Positions 26,309 through 34,594 of a stretch of 64,000 bases of DNA are shown here, in pieces. Below the pieces are notes generated by a model. That model saw nothing but the letters and a program-made list of their open reading frames with translations. It did not search any database and had not been told where the DNA came from. The number at the start of each line of letters is the position of its first letter. Position 1 is the stretch's first letter. A program made the translations under genes and the position numbers. The stretch is taken from positions 1 to 64,000 of the forward strand of contig JAJECA010000008.1 of the NCBI GenBank assembly GCA_022822265.1, in the 5' to 3' direction. Origin of the DNA: Acidimicrobiia bacterium. Lineage in GTDB: Bacteria > Actinomycetota > Acidimicrobiia > Acidimicrobiales > Bin134.

Positions 26309-27136
26309 TCACGGCGTGAGCAATTGGCCGAGGCGGCGGCTGGCTATGGCGGCGCCGGCGGCGGCTAGGGCTAGCAGGTAGGCGATGTGGGTGATCAGGT
26401 CGAGGCTGATGTCGCCGGCGATGAAGGCTCGTTCCATGGCGACGCCGTGGTAGAGGGGGGTGGCCTGCACCAGGAACTGCACGGCCCGGGGGTAGGTGTC
26501 GAGCGGGAAGAAGGTGGCGGAGAACAGGAACTGGACTATGAGGGGCACGGTGACGAGGTCGAGGTCGTTCCAGCTGCGCATGTAGCTGGTGGCGGCCATG
26601 CCCAGGGCGGCGAACGTGAAGCCGATGAGGGTGGCGCCGGGCAAAGCGGCGATGGCCCACGGGGAGTCCACCAGGCCGAGTCCGGCCATGATGCCCAGGA
26701 AGCCGCCGGAGTAGAGGGTGGCCCGCAGCACCGACCAGCCCATCTCGCCGAGGGCCAGATCCACGACACCGACCGGAGTGGCTAGGACCGCGTCGTAGAT
26801 CTTGGCCCAGGTGAGCTTGTAGTACATGTTCATCGTGCTGTCGTAGAAGGTGCCGTTCATGGCCGAGGTGGCCAGCAGTCCCGGGGCCACGAACGTGCGG
26901 TAGTCGACGGTGCGCCCTCCCACGGTCACGTCGCCCACCAGCTCGCCGATGCCGATTCCGATGGACAGCAGGTAAAACACCGGCTCGAAGAACCCCGACA
27001 GCAGGGTGACCCAAGTGCGCCGGTACACGGTGATGTTGCGCTCCACGACGCGGGCGAATCGCCGTGACGGCAACAAGCCGGCCGTCGCGGCCAATCCCAG
27101 CCGATTGGGGCGGCGCCCTTGGCCCACCAGGCTCAT
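26309..27136 (-). CDS. ABC-2 type permease (NodJ/DrrB-like), second of pair
   Basis: A 275-residue membrane protein from ATG at 27136 (MSLVGQGRRP); the longer open frame is antisense to the upstream permease and unlikely. The ABC-2 pattern shows an N-terminal amphipathic arm (RFARVVERNITVYRRTWVTLL), then six hydrophobic segments, including FFEPVFYLLSIGIGIGELV and VPLIVQFLFSATFFPLDTYP. The latter is the NodJ-like signature before the last helices. It would form a heterodimer with the first permease and use the ATPase at 27927. Start and stop overlap the previous gene (ATGA). The exported substrate is unknown. Confidence 0.9.
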   Translation of the reverse strand: MSLVGQGRRPNRLGLAATAGLLPSRRFARVVERNITVYRRTWVTLLSGFFEPVFYLLSIGIGIGELVGDVTVGGRTVDYRTFVAPGLLATSAMNGTFYDSTMNMYYKLTWAKIYDAVLATPVGVVDLALGEMGWSVLRATLYSGGFLGIMAGLGLVDSPWAIAALPGATLIGFTFAALGMAATSYMRSWNDLDLVTVPLIVQFLFSATFFPLDTYPRAVQFLVQATPLYHGVAMERAFIAGDISLDLITHIAYLLALAAAGAAIASRRLGQLLTP

Positions 27137-27927
27137 TCGTACAGCCTCTTGGTAAAGGTCCGGCTGGCTATCAGCGTGCCGGCGAGTATGAGCGCCACCA
27201 GATAGGCCAGATGCCCGGCTAACTCCCAGTTCATTCCGCTGCCGGTGCTCAGCGCCCGGCACAGCCTCACTCCGTGCCACACCGGGGTGAGCCAGGCGAG
27301 CTGCTCGAGCACGATGGGGAGTTGGGATACCGGATAGAAGATCCCCGAGAACAAGAACATGGGCATGATCACGAATCGGGTGTAGGTGCTGAAGTTGTCG
27401 GCGTTGATCCGGGTGGCCACGAAGGCCGCGGTGGGGGTGGCGAAGGCCATGCCGCACAGGGCGGCGCAGAACGGGGCCAACACCGCCAGCGGCGATGACA
27501 CCGACCCGAAGGCGGCCATAACCCCCAAGAACACGAAGCTGGCCAACGTCACCCGGAAGGCCATATAGGTGAAATGGCCCAGCAGGATGTCGCGGCCCCT
27601 CAGCGGGGAAGCGGCCATGGCCATATAGGTGCGATACCACTTGAATCCGCCTAGCACTGGATAGGTGGATTCGTTGACCGCCAGCATCATGGCGTTGCCG
27701 GCCAAGAGCCCAGGGGCCAGGAAGTCCAGATAGTCGAGCCCGCCCAGGTCGCGACCGGAACCGACCTCGGCATCGACCAGCGATCCCAGGCCCAATCCCA
27801 TGGCGGCCAAAAACAGGACCGGGCTCAAGAAGCTGGTGAGTATCGATCCCTTCCAGTTGCGGCGATACGTAAGGAGCCAGTACTCCACCGCCAGCCTTGT
27901 ACTGGGAACCACCGCGGCGCGGGCCAT
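27133..27927 (-). CDS. ABC-2 type permease (NodJ/DrrB-like), first of pair
   Basis: A 264-residue membrane protein with the same architecture as its downstream neighbour: RLAVEYWLLTYRRNWKGSIL, SFLSPVLFLAAMGLGLGSLV, and MPMFLFSGIFYPVSQLP before the C-terminal helices. The pair probably arose by duplication and works as a heterodimer. The ATG at 27927 shares its A with the last base of the ATPase stop (TGATG), so the three genes are translationally coupled. NodIJ/Drr-type systems export lipids, lipo-oligosaccharides or hydrophobic drugs. Which applies here cannot be told. Confidence 0.9.
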   Translation of the reverse strand: MARAAVVPSTRLAVEYWLLTYRRNWKGSILTSFLSPVLFLAAMGLGLGSLVDAEVGSGRDLGGLDYLDFLAPGLLAGNAMMLAVNESTYPVLGGFKWYRTYMAMAASPLRGRDILLGHFTYMAFRVTLASFVFLGVMAAFGSVSSPLAVLAPFCAALCGMAFATPTAAFVATRINADNFSTYTRFVIMPMFLFSGIFYPVSQLPIVLEQLAWLTPVWHGVRLCRALSTGSGMNWELAGHLAYLVALILAGTLIASRTFTKRLYE

Positions 27928-28874
27928 CAGTCCACCAGCGAGCGGCCGGTTAGGTGCAAGAACACGTCTTCGAGGGTGCTGCGGCGGACCAGCACGCTCT
28001 CATGCTCGACCTCGCCGAGCAGGGCAACCAGCCGTTCGCCCTGATCGGTGTAGAGCAGTACCCGATCGGGCAGCTCCTCTACCCGTTCATAGAGCTCCTC
28101 CCTCGCCTGCGCTTCGGGGCTCTCGCCCAACCGGCGCAACGCTTCAGCCATCACGGTTACCTGGCCGTGGGTTCGCACTTCCACTACTTCTCGGGTGGAG
28201 TAGCGCTCGATGAGTTGGCGGGGCGATCCCTCGGCCACGATCTTGCCCCGGTCCATCACCACCAGGCGATCGCAGAGCTGCTCGGCCTCGTCCATGTAGT
28301 GGGTGGTGAGCACCTGGGTGACCCCTTGGCGCTTGAGGGTCCACAGCCGCTCCCACACCACGTGGCGGGCCTGGGGATCGAGGCCAGTGGTGGGCTCATC
28401 CAGCAGGAGCACCTCGGGCTCGCTGATCAGCGCCCGAGCGATGGTGAGGCGGCGCTTCATGCCTCCCGACAGCGGCTCAACGTGATCATTGGCCCGCTCG
28501 CTGAGCTGCACAAACTCCAATAGCTCAGCGATCCGAGGGCGCAGCACAGCGCGGGGAAGGTCGAAGTAGCGGCCGTACACGTACAAGTTCTCGGCCACCG
28601 AAAGCTCTTCGTCGAGATTGTCCTGCTGGGGGACCACCCCAAGATGAGAGCGGATCTTTGTTCCCTCGCGGGCGGGGTCCATACCCAAGATGCGCAGGGC
28701 GCCACCGGTGGGGTCGGACACACAGCCGATCATGCGCATAGTGGACGACTTGCCCGCGCCGTTGGGTCCCAAGAAGCCGAACACCTCGCCTCGTTCGACT
28801 TCGAAGTCGATGCCGTCGACCGCGGTGAAGTCGCCAAACTGCTTGGTCAGCCCCCACGCTGCGATCAAAGACAC
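27927..28874 (-). CDS. ABC exporter ATPase (NodI/DrrA-like)
   Basis: A 315-residue ATP-binding subunit. Walker A is GPNGAGKSS, the Q-loop GVVPQQDNLDEELS, the signature LSGGMKRRL, Walker B LLLDEPTTGLDP, and the switch His is in VLTTHYMDEA. The QDNLD pattern and the NLYVYGRYFDLP segment are typical of NodI-type proteins. It powers the two permeases encoded directly downstream. Translation probably starts at GTG 28874 (SLIAAWGLTKQFGDF). The C-terminal 90 residues form the extra domain common in this subgroup. Confidence 0.95.
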   Translation of the reverse strand: MSLIAAWGLTKQFGDFTAVDGIDFEVERGEVFGFLGPNGAGKSSTMRMIGCVSDPTGGALRILGMDPAREGTKIRSHLGVVPQQDNLDEELSVAENLYVYGRYFDLPRAVLRPRIAELLEFVQLSERANDHVEPLSGGMKRRLTIARALISEPEVLLLDEPTTGLDPQARHVVWERLWTLKRQGVTQVLTTHYMDEAEQLCDRLVVMDRGKIVAEGSPRQLIERYSTREVVEVRTHGQVTVMAEALRRLGESPEAQAREELYERVEELPDRVLLYTDQGERLVALLGEVEHESVLVRRSTLEDVFLHLTGRSLVD

Positions 28875-28980
28875 GCAGGGAGACTACGGCCATGCCAGGA
28901 CTGGCTAGCAGTTTTATGCTGAGAGCTCTTCGGATCAGCCCCAATCTGACCCGATTGCTCCGATGGGCAATGATGGGGCC

Positions 28981-29025
28981 ATGAGCTACGAGCGTTTATT
29001 AGCTAGGAGCATCTATGAGCTATGA
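28981..29025 (+). other. Short upstream reading frame that repeats the start of the next gene
   Basis: ATG at 28981 opens a 14-codon frame (MSYERLLARSIYEL) that ends at 29025 inside the following gene in another phase. Its first codons, MSYERLL, nearly copy the real N-terminus MSYEHLL at 29015; the DNA ATGAGCTAYGAGC is repeated 34 bp apart. It is probably a small tandem duplication. It could act as an attenuating upstream frame, but the strong AGGAG site at 29005-29009 belongs to the ATG at 29015. Confidence 0.4.
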
Positions 29026-31021
29026 GCATCTGCTGTCACCGGGTCGCATCGGCACTCTGGAGCTGCGCAATCGGCTGATAATGGCCCCCATGGGCGAGGA
29101 GTTGGGCGACGAGAACGGCGAGGTCTCCGACGACCAGGCCGCGTACCTGGAGGCCCGGGCCAAGGGCGGGATGGCCGTGGTCATGCTGGGCTCGGTGGGC
29201 GTGGCCCATCCGGTGGGCTGTTCCAACAAGCGCCAGACCGCTATCTCCGAAGACCGGTTCATCCCGTCGTGGCAGCGGGCCGCCGATCGGGTCCACAACC
29301 ATGGCGGCAAGATCGCCATGCAGCTCACCCACGCCGGCAAGATGGGTCTTCAGGACACCATGGCAGGGCGCCCTATGTGGGTGCCGTCGGAGCCGGGGCC
29401 GATGACCGTCGACCCCCTCTACGGAATGGTCACCGCCGAGGAGGGGGCCATGATGGCCGAGCCCTTCATGGCGCCCACGTCCAACCCCCATTACCGGGTG
29501 ATGGACCACGACGACATCGCCACGGTTATCGACCAATTCGCGGCAGCCACCGTGCGGGCTCGGGAGGCCGGAGTGGACGCGGTGGAGCTGCACGGTGGCC
29601 ACGGCTATCTCATAGACGCCTTTTTGTCGCCCACCATCAACTCCCGAGACGACGAATACGGCGGGTCGGTGGAGAATCGGGCTCGTTTCCTGTCGGAGAT
29701 CCTCACCGAGATCCGCCGCCGGGTGGGCGATGACTATCCGGTGTGGGTGCGGCTCAACAGCACCGAGGTGGGCATTGACGGCATTGTCTTGGACGACGCC
29801 CTATACAACGCCCGGGTGGCCGCGTCGGCGGGTGCCGACGCCATCCACGTGTCGGCCTACCACGATCCCGGCATCGCCACCGGGCCCACCGACTCCTATG
29901 GACCTCACGTGCCTGAGCTGCTGGTACCAAACGCAGCCGCGGTCAAGGCCGAAGTGGACGTGCCGATTATTGCCGTGGGCCGGATCAGTCCCGAAGCTGC
30001 CGACCAGCACATTGCCGATGGGAAGTACGACTTTGTGGCCATGGGCCGCAAGATCCTGGCCGACCCTGATCTGCCCAACAAGCTGGCCGCGGGTCAGTCC
30101 GAAGACGTGCGACCTTGCGTGTACCACTACCGCTGCATCGGCAACATCTTCTTGCGGGTGGGAACTCGGTGCGCGGGCAACGGCTTTTTGGGCCGGGAGG
30201 ACGAGCTCACCGCCGAGGCCGCGACGGCAGCCAAGAGGGTGCTGGTGATCGGAGGAGGGCCCTCGGGCATAGAGACTGCCCGGGTGGCCGCCCTACGGGG
30301 CCATGAGGTGATCCTGGCCGAGGCGTCTGATCGGCTCGGCGGTCGTTGGGCGCTGGCGTCGGCCACCAGCGACGTGAACGCGGAGCTCATGGAGTGGTTC
30401 GAGCGTCAGCTCGACCAACTCGGAGTGGAGGTGCGGCTCAACACCCGGTTGGACGCATCCGCCGCAAGCGCGCTCTCGCCCGATGCCGTGGTGGTCGCAG
30501 TGGGCGGCCGCTGGGGCCGCCCCGATGTGGACGGCATCAACGGCCCCCAGGTTTGGGGGGTGGACGACTTGGCCCCCTGGTTGCTCGACGGAGCTTCATT
30601 GGATGCCGCCCGGGTGGCGGTGCTGGGCGGCGACCTGCCCGGCATCGGGGTGACCGAAACCGCCCACCACCAAGGGGCGGAGGTAACGCTCATCGAGTCC
30701 GGTCCGGCGTTCGGGTTTTCTCTCGGGTTGCCCGGACGCTGGCGGGTGGTCAATGACCTCGGCCAAGCCGGGGTGAACCTGGTCACCGGCGCGCAGGTGG
30801 TAGCAGTCACCGACGAAGGGGTGGTGTGGCGCACCAATGGTGACGAGCAGACGACGCCCGCTGACCTGGTGGTTGTGACATCTGAGCTGGCCCCGGACAC
30901 CTCATTGGTCGACGAGCTGCGGTCTGCTGGTGCTGAAGTCCATGCAGTGGGCGATTGTGCTCAGCCTGGTTTTCTGGAGGGCGCCATGAAGTCAGCGGTC
31001 GAGCTGGCCGCCACGCTGTAG
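29015..31021 (+). CDS. NADH:flavin oxidoreductase, Old Yellow Enzyme / 2,4-dienoyl-CoA reductase type
   Basis: A 668-residue three-domain enzyme. Residues 1-370 form an FMN TIM barrel of the OYE family (NRLIMAPMGEELGDENGEVS, MQLTHAGKMG, VELHGGHGYLIDAFLSP, INSRDDEYGGSVENRARF). A cysteine-rich [4Fe-4S] region follows at about 367-392 (RPCVYHYRCIGNIFLRVGTR, C in CAGNGF). Then come FAD and NAD(P) domains (VLVIGGGPSGIETARVAALR, then VAVLGGDLPGIG). This architecture matches 2,4-dienoyl-CoA reductase (FadH), trimethylamine dehydrogenase and bile-acid baiCD-type reductases. The substrate is not assignable. AGGAG at 29005 supports the start. A gene of the FAH family follows after 18 bases. Confidence 0.92.
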   Translation: MSYEHLLSPGRIGTLELRNRLIMAPMGEELGDENGEVSDDQAAYLEARAKGGMAVVMLGSVGVAHPVGCSNKRQTAISEDRFIPSWQRAADRVHNHGGKIAMQLTHAGKMGLQDTMAGRPMWVPSEPGPMTVDPLYGMVTAEEGAMMAEPFMAPTSNPHYRVMDHDDIATVIDQFAAATVRAREAGVDAVELHGGHGYLIDAFLSPTINSRDDEYGGSVENRARFLSEILTEIRRRVGDDYPVWVRLNSTEVGIDGIVLDDALYNARVAASAGADAIHVSAYHDPGIATGPTDSYGPHVPELLVPNAAAVKAEVDVPIIAVGRISPEAADQHIADGKYDFVAMGRKILADPDLPNKLAAGQSEDVRPCVYHYRCIGNIFLRVGTRCAGNGFLGREDELTAEAATAAKRVLVIGGGPSGIETARVAALRGHEVILAEASDRLGGRWALASATSDVNAELMEWFERQLDQLGVEVRLNTRLDASAASALSPDAVVVAVGGRWGRPDVDGINGPQVWGVDDLAPWLLDGASLDAARVAVLGGDLPGIGVTETAHHQGAEVTLIESGPAFGFSLGLPGRWRVVNDLGQAGVNLVTGAQVVAVTDEGVVWRTNGDEQTTPADLVVVTSELAPDTSLVDELRSAGAEVHAVGDCAQPGFLEGAMKSAVELAATL

Positions 31022-31039
31022 CTCTCTAAGGGGTAGGCG

Positions 31040-31864
31040 ATGAGCTATCGACTGGCAAACCGGGCCGGAGAGGCGGTTCTGCTGGACGGCGCCGACTTTT
31101 GGGCGATGGGTATCGATCCGATGGATGCCCTAGCCGACATCGACCAACTCCACCGCCTCTGGGCCGCCCGGGGCGTGCCTGACGGTCAGCTGAGCCCAGC
31201 GGAGCTAGGCCCCCCGGTACCCAACCCACAGCAGGTATTCGGCTACGGACTCAACTACCGAGACCACATCGAGGAGATCGATCGGGTCGATCCCATGGGC
31301 CGGACTGCCAGCGAGGCGCCGGTGGTGTTCACCAAGTTCCCCACATGTCTGGTTGGGCCAGCTGCGCCGGTGAAGCTGGTGGGTGACCACTGCGACTACG
31401 AATGCGAGCTGGTTGCGGTGATCGGCACCGAGACCCGCGAGGTGGACGAAGCTCAGGCTTGGGACCGGGTGGCCGGGCTGATGATCGGCCAGGACATCTC
31501 CGACCGGGCTTTGCAGACCGCGGCCTCCCCGCCTCAGTTTTCCCTGGGAAAGTCACGGGAAACGTTCGGCCCCACCGGCCCTGCACTGGTGAGCACCGAC
31601 TTGGTGAACGACCCCGACGATCTCGCCATTTCCTGCCAGGTCAACGGCGAAGTGCGCCAGAACAGCCGCACCAGATTCCTCATGCGCCCAGTGGCCGAGA
31701 TGGTGGCCTACCTGTCAACCATCCTCACCCTGCACCCCGGAGACCTCATTTTCACCGGCACCCCCGGAGGGGTCGGCCATGCCCAAGGCCTCTATCTCAA
31801 ACCGGGCGATGTGATCCGCTCCGAGATAGAGGGCCTCGGCGCAATGGAGAACCCCTGCGTCTAA
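31040..31864 (+). CDS. Fumarylacetoacetate hydrolase family protein
   Basis: A 274-residue FAH-fold protein. Features: a metal-binding core around VFGYGLNYRDHIEEID, VVFTKFPTCLVGP, and CDYECELVAVIGTETREVDE, which supplies the Glu pair; then GQDISDRALQTAASPPQFS, GKSRETFGPTGPALVS, and GDLIFTGTPGGVGHAQG near the C-terminus. The family cleaves C-C bonds in beta-diketo acids or hydrates/decarboxylates ring-cleavage products. It directly follows the OYE-type reductase, and both probably serve the same degradation. ATG at 31040 has AAGGGG upstream. Confidence 0.93.
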   Translation: MSYRLANRAGEAVLLDGADFWAMGIDPMDALADIDQLHRLWAARGVPDGQLSPAELGPPVPNPQQVFGYGLNYRDHIEEIDRVDPMGRTASEAPVVFTKFPTCLVGPAAPVKLVGDHCDYECELVAVIGTETREVDEAQAWDRVAGLMIGQDISDRALQTAASPPQFSLGKSRETFGPTGPALVSTDLVNDPDDLAISCQVNGEVRQNSRTRFLMRPVAEMVAYLSTILTLHPGDLIFTGTPGGVGHAQGLYLKPGDVIRSEIEGLGAMENPCV

Positions 31865-31868
31865 GCCG

Positions 31869-32768
31869 CTAGGGCAGCTCCAACATCTCGGCCGTTTCGT
31901 CACAGGTGGCCAGAGGTCGGCCGACCTCGTTGCAGAGGGCCACGGCTTCGGACAAGAGCTCTTGATTGGTGGGGGAGCGGTCGGGATCGTAGAACTCCTC
32001 GATGCCCACGTGGAGGTGGCCGCCCATCTCTAGGGCAAGCCGGGCCACCGGGGTGGCCATGAGGTCGCCGCCCCACACCGACACCGACCAGGGAATGTCG
32101 GTGCCCTCCAGCATGTCCAGATAGGCCAGCAGGGCGTGCTTGGTAGGGGGCAGCCCGAAGGTGACCCCCTTGGTGCGGCGGGAGAGCCCCCACTCGGCGC
32201 CGAAGTAGAGCTTGGCCATCGATCCCGCAGGCAACTGGCCGACGCGGTGGTAGGTGAGCACGCATTGCAGGAATCCGGGCTCGTAAATGGCCATCGCCGG
32301 GGCCCAGCGGTTGTCGCGGCACAAGTCGAAGCTGGCCCGGATCTCGGCGTAGTCGTTCTTGTAGGTGCCGCCCACTGGGAGGCCGTCGGGTCCGGCGCCG
32401 CCGATGTTGGTGGAGCCGGGGTCCACGGCCACCATTCGCAGGGGCAGTTCCTCGGCGATCATGGCCATGTGGGCGTACTTGGCCTGATGGTCTCCGGAGG
32501 TGAGCGTGGGGTACCACAGGGCGTCAGGACGGGCGGCTAGCACCGGGGCCATGGCCTCGATATAGGGGTCGGCGGCATCGCGGCCGGTCAGGCTGATGTC
32601 GTGGTTGTGGGTGTGAATGATGGCCGCACCACCTTCGATGCAGTCCAGAGCATCGGCGGCGATGGCCTCGGGGCTCAAGGGCACGTTGGGATTGATGTCG
32701 GGGCTGGTGATTCCGTTGATGGCCACCTCGATGATGGCCGGGATTTCGTCGCGTGCAGCTGCTGGCAT
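31869..32768 (-). CDS. BKACE-family protein (3-keto-5-aminohexanoate cleavage enzyme-like)
   Basis: A 299-residue protein of the beta-keto acid cleavage enzyme family, which uses zinc and acetyl-CoA to turn a beta-keto acid into acetoacetate and a CoA ester. Visible features are IIEVAINGITSPDINPNVPL, the zinc pair in AAIIHTHNHDISLTG, DPGSTNIGGAG, GAEWGLSRRTKGVTFGLPP, VSVWGGDLMATPVARLALEM, and GGHLHVGIEEFYDPDR. The substrate within the family is not predictable by eye. It converges with the FAH gene (5-bp gap) and is divergent from the MaoC-like gene, with a 68-bp spacer. Confidence 0.92.
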   Translation of the reverse strand: MPAAARDEIPAIIEVAINGITSPDINPNVPLSPEAIAADALDCIEGGAAIIHTHNHDISLTGRDAADPYIEAMAPVLAARPDALWYPTLTSGDHQAKYAHMAMIAEELPLRMVAVDPGSTNIGGAGPDGLPVGGTYKNDYAEIRASFDLCRDNRWAPAMAIYEPGFLQCVLTYHRVGQLPAGSMAKLYFGAEWGLSRRTKGVTFGLPPTKHALLAYLDMLEGTDIPWSVSVWGGDLMATPVARLALEMGGHLHVGIEEFYDPDRSPTNQELLSEAVALCNEVGRPLATCDETAEMLELP

Positions 32769-32836
32769 GGGCTGAACCTAATGGACAATGGGAGCCGGTT
32801 CAGGTGACCAGCGGCTGGCGTGGTTTACTTCGGGGC

Positions 32837-33823
32837 GTGGTTGCACCGGCAGGAGACGGTCCCTGGTTTGAGGACTTTGCCCAGGGTGAGCAACTCGACC
32901 CCGCCCCGGCCATCACTATAGGTTCGGGTGAAGCGGCCGCCTACCAGGCAATTTGCGGCGATCCTTTGGCCATTAGCCTGAGTCGCCCGCTGGCCGAGGC
33001 CATTACCGGTGAGCCCGGTTCAGTGGTCAACCCCGCTCTGGTGTTGCAATTGGCTATCGGCCAGTCCACCGTGGCGACCCGCAAGGTAGTGGCCAACCTG
33101 TTCTACCGGGGAGTGCGCCAGCTGCGCACGGTACGAGTGGGGGAGACCCTCACCACGACGGTGACCGTTCGGGGCCTGCGAGAGGCCTCTGCCCGCCCGG
33201 ACCGACCTCCTCGGGGCTTGGTGCTACTCGGCATGCAAACGGTCGACGATCAAGGTCGCTTGGTGCTGGACTTCGAGCGGTGCGCCCTTGTCCGCCGCCG
33301 CTCTGATGCCCCCACAGGGCATGAAGATGATCTCGGAGAAACCCCCGTTGAGATCGACATGGCCTCATTCGCGGAGGCCGCCCCTGTTGACTGGGATCTG
33401 TCCCCATTGGGAGACCCCCAGGAGTGGCCGATCGGGGAAACTCGCCGCGATCCTCTGCGCGACACGGTGACCGATGCCCTCGCGCTGGTACGGCTCACGC
33501 AGAACTTGGCCCCAATTCATCGGGATGCGTCGCTGGGTCAGGGGGGAAAGCGCCTGGTGTACGGCGGGCACACCGTGGGACTGGCCCAAGCCGGATTGAT
33601 CCGTCTGCTGCCCACCGCGGCCACCGTGGTGGGCTGGCATCTCTGCGATCACAGCGGACCGGTGTTCGAGGATGATGTGGTTGACGTGGCCGCCACCCTC
33701 GATGCGTCCGAGCCGTTGGCTAATGGCCGCCTGCTGGCTTTCACGGTGATTGTGCGAGCCGAGCGAGACGGGGCAGATCCAGTGCCCGTGCTCGACTGGC
33801 GTCCGATTGTGCTGGCCCCGTGA
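32837..33823 (+). CDS. MaoC / hot-dog dehydratase-like protein
   Basis: The open frame begins at 32753, but the protein family starts at about GTG 32837 (VVAPAGDGPWFEDF), leaving 328 residues. Two hot-dog units are suggested: the first with GPWFEDFAQGEQLDPAPAIT and NPALVLQLAIGQSTV; the second with LVRLTQNLAPIHRDASLGQ, KRLVYGGHTVGLAQAGLI and GWHLCDHSGPVFEDD. The latter resembles the usual hydratase loop (N-x-x-P-x-H and VVGG-like H-T). Double hot-dog proteins hydrate enoyl-CoA or mesaconyl-CoA substrates. It overlaps the phosphatase gene downstream by 4 bases, so they are coupled. Confidence 0.82.
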   Translation: MVAPAGDGPWFEDFAQGEQLDPAPAITIGSGEAAAYQAICGDPLAISLSRPLAEAITGEPGSVVNPALVLQLAIGQSTVATRKVVANLFYRGVRQLRTVRVGETLTTTVTVRGLREASARPDRPPRGLVLLGMQTVDDQGRLVLDFERCALVRRRSDAPTGHEDDLGETPVEIDMASFAEAAPVDWDLSPLGDPQEWPIGETRRDPLRDTVTDALALVRLTQNLAPIHRDASLGQGGKRLVYGGHTVGLAQAGLIRLLPTAATVVGWHLCDHSGPVFEDDVVDVAATLDASEPLANGRLLAFTVIVRAERDGADPVPVLDWRPIVLAP

Positions 33824-34581
33824 CCGAGACCCGGGAAGCGAGTGACCACGAACTTGCCCACTGGTTGGCCCAGCAGGCAGGGGAACAGCTCCAGGCCCTT
33901 TCAGATGAGATGGAGGAATCCCGCGCTGGCTACCTCCACCGGGAGATGGCGGGCGATCAGCTCAGCCATCGCTATCTCACTGGGGCGTTGGCCCAGCTCA
34001 GGCCCGGCGACATGGTGCTGTCGGAGGAGGGGCGTGATGACGGCGCCCGCTTGGATGCCGAAAGGGTGTGGATTGTCGACCCGTTGGACGGCTCATCCGA
34101 CTACGCCGACCAGTGGAGCGACACTTGGGCCGTCCACGTCGGGTTGGCAGTGAACGGCGAACCAGCAGCCGGGGCGGTTTCGGTGCCTCCCTGGGGCCGC
34201 ACATTCAGCACGGTGAGCGCTGACGGGCCCCCCGCCGATTCCGGCCGAAAGCGGCCGCTGGTGGTGATGTCGCGCTCCCGGGTGCGATGGGATGGCCACC
34301 GTCTGGCCCGCCATTTGGATGCCGATGTGTACGGCGTGGGTTCCGCCGGTGTCAAGGCCATGGCAGTGGTCACTGGTGAAGCCGATGCCTGGGTTCACGC
34401 CGGGGGGCTCTACGAGTGGGATACCTGTGCCCCGGCCGCTATCGCATTGGCCGCCGGGCTGCATGTTTCCCACCTTGACGGATCCCCGCTGCGCTACAAC
34501 CGCCGCGATCCGGCCCAATGGGGCATCCTCATCTGCCGACCAGAGTTGGCCTCTGATCTCAAGGCGGCATTTGCCGCCTAG
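33820..34581 (+). CDS. Inositol monophosphatase family protein, CysQ-like
   Basis: A 253-residue metal-dependent phosphatase. The first metal-binding part is VLSEEGRDDGARL, and the signature VWIVDPLDGSSDYADQW matches the DPLDG-T/S pattern of 3'(2'),5'-bisphosphate nucleotidases and inositol phosphatases. The later motif YEWDTCAPAAIALAAG (W-D-x-x-A) completes the active site. CysQ removes PAP formed in sulphate activation. An inositol phosphate substrate is equally possible by sequence. It starts at GTG 33820 with a 4-base overlap with the MaoC-like gene. Confidence 0.88.
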   Translation: MTETREASDHELAHWLAQQAGEQLQALSDEMEESRAGYLHREMAGDQLSHRYLTGALAQLRPGDMVLSEEGRDDGARLDAERVWIVDPLDGSSDYADQWSDTWAVHVGLAVNGEPAAGAVSVPPWGRTFSTVSADGPPADSGRKRPLVVMSRSRVRWDGHRLARHLDADVYGVGSAGVKAMAVVTGEADAWVHAGGLYEWDTCAPAAIALAAGLHVSHLDGSPLRYNRRDPAQWGILICRPELASDLKAAFAA

Positions 34582-34594
34582 CTAACCTGCCGCT

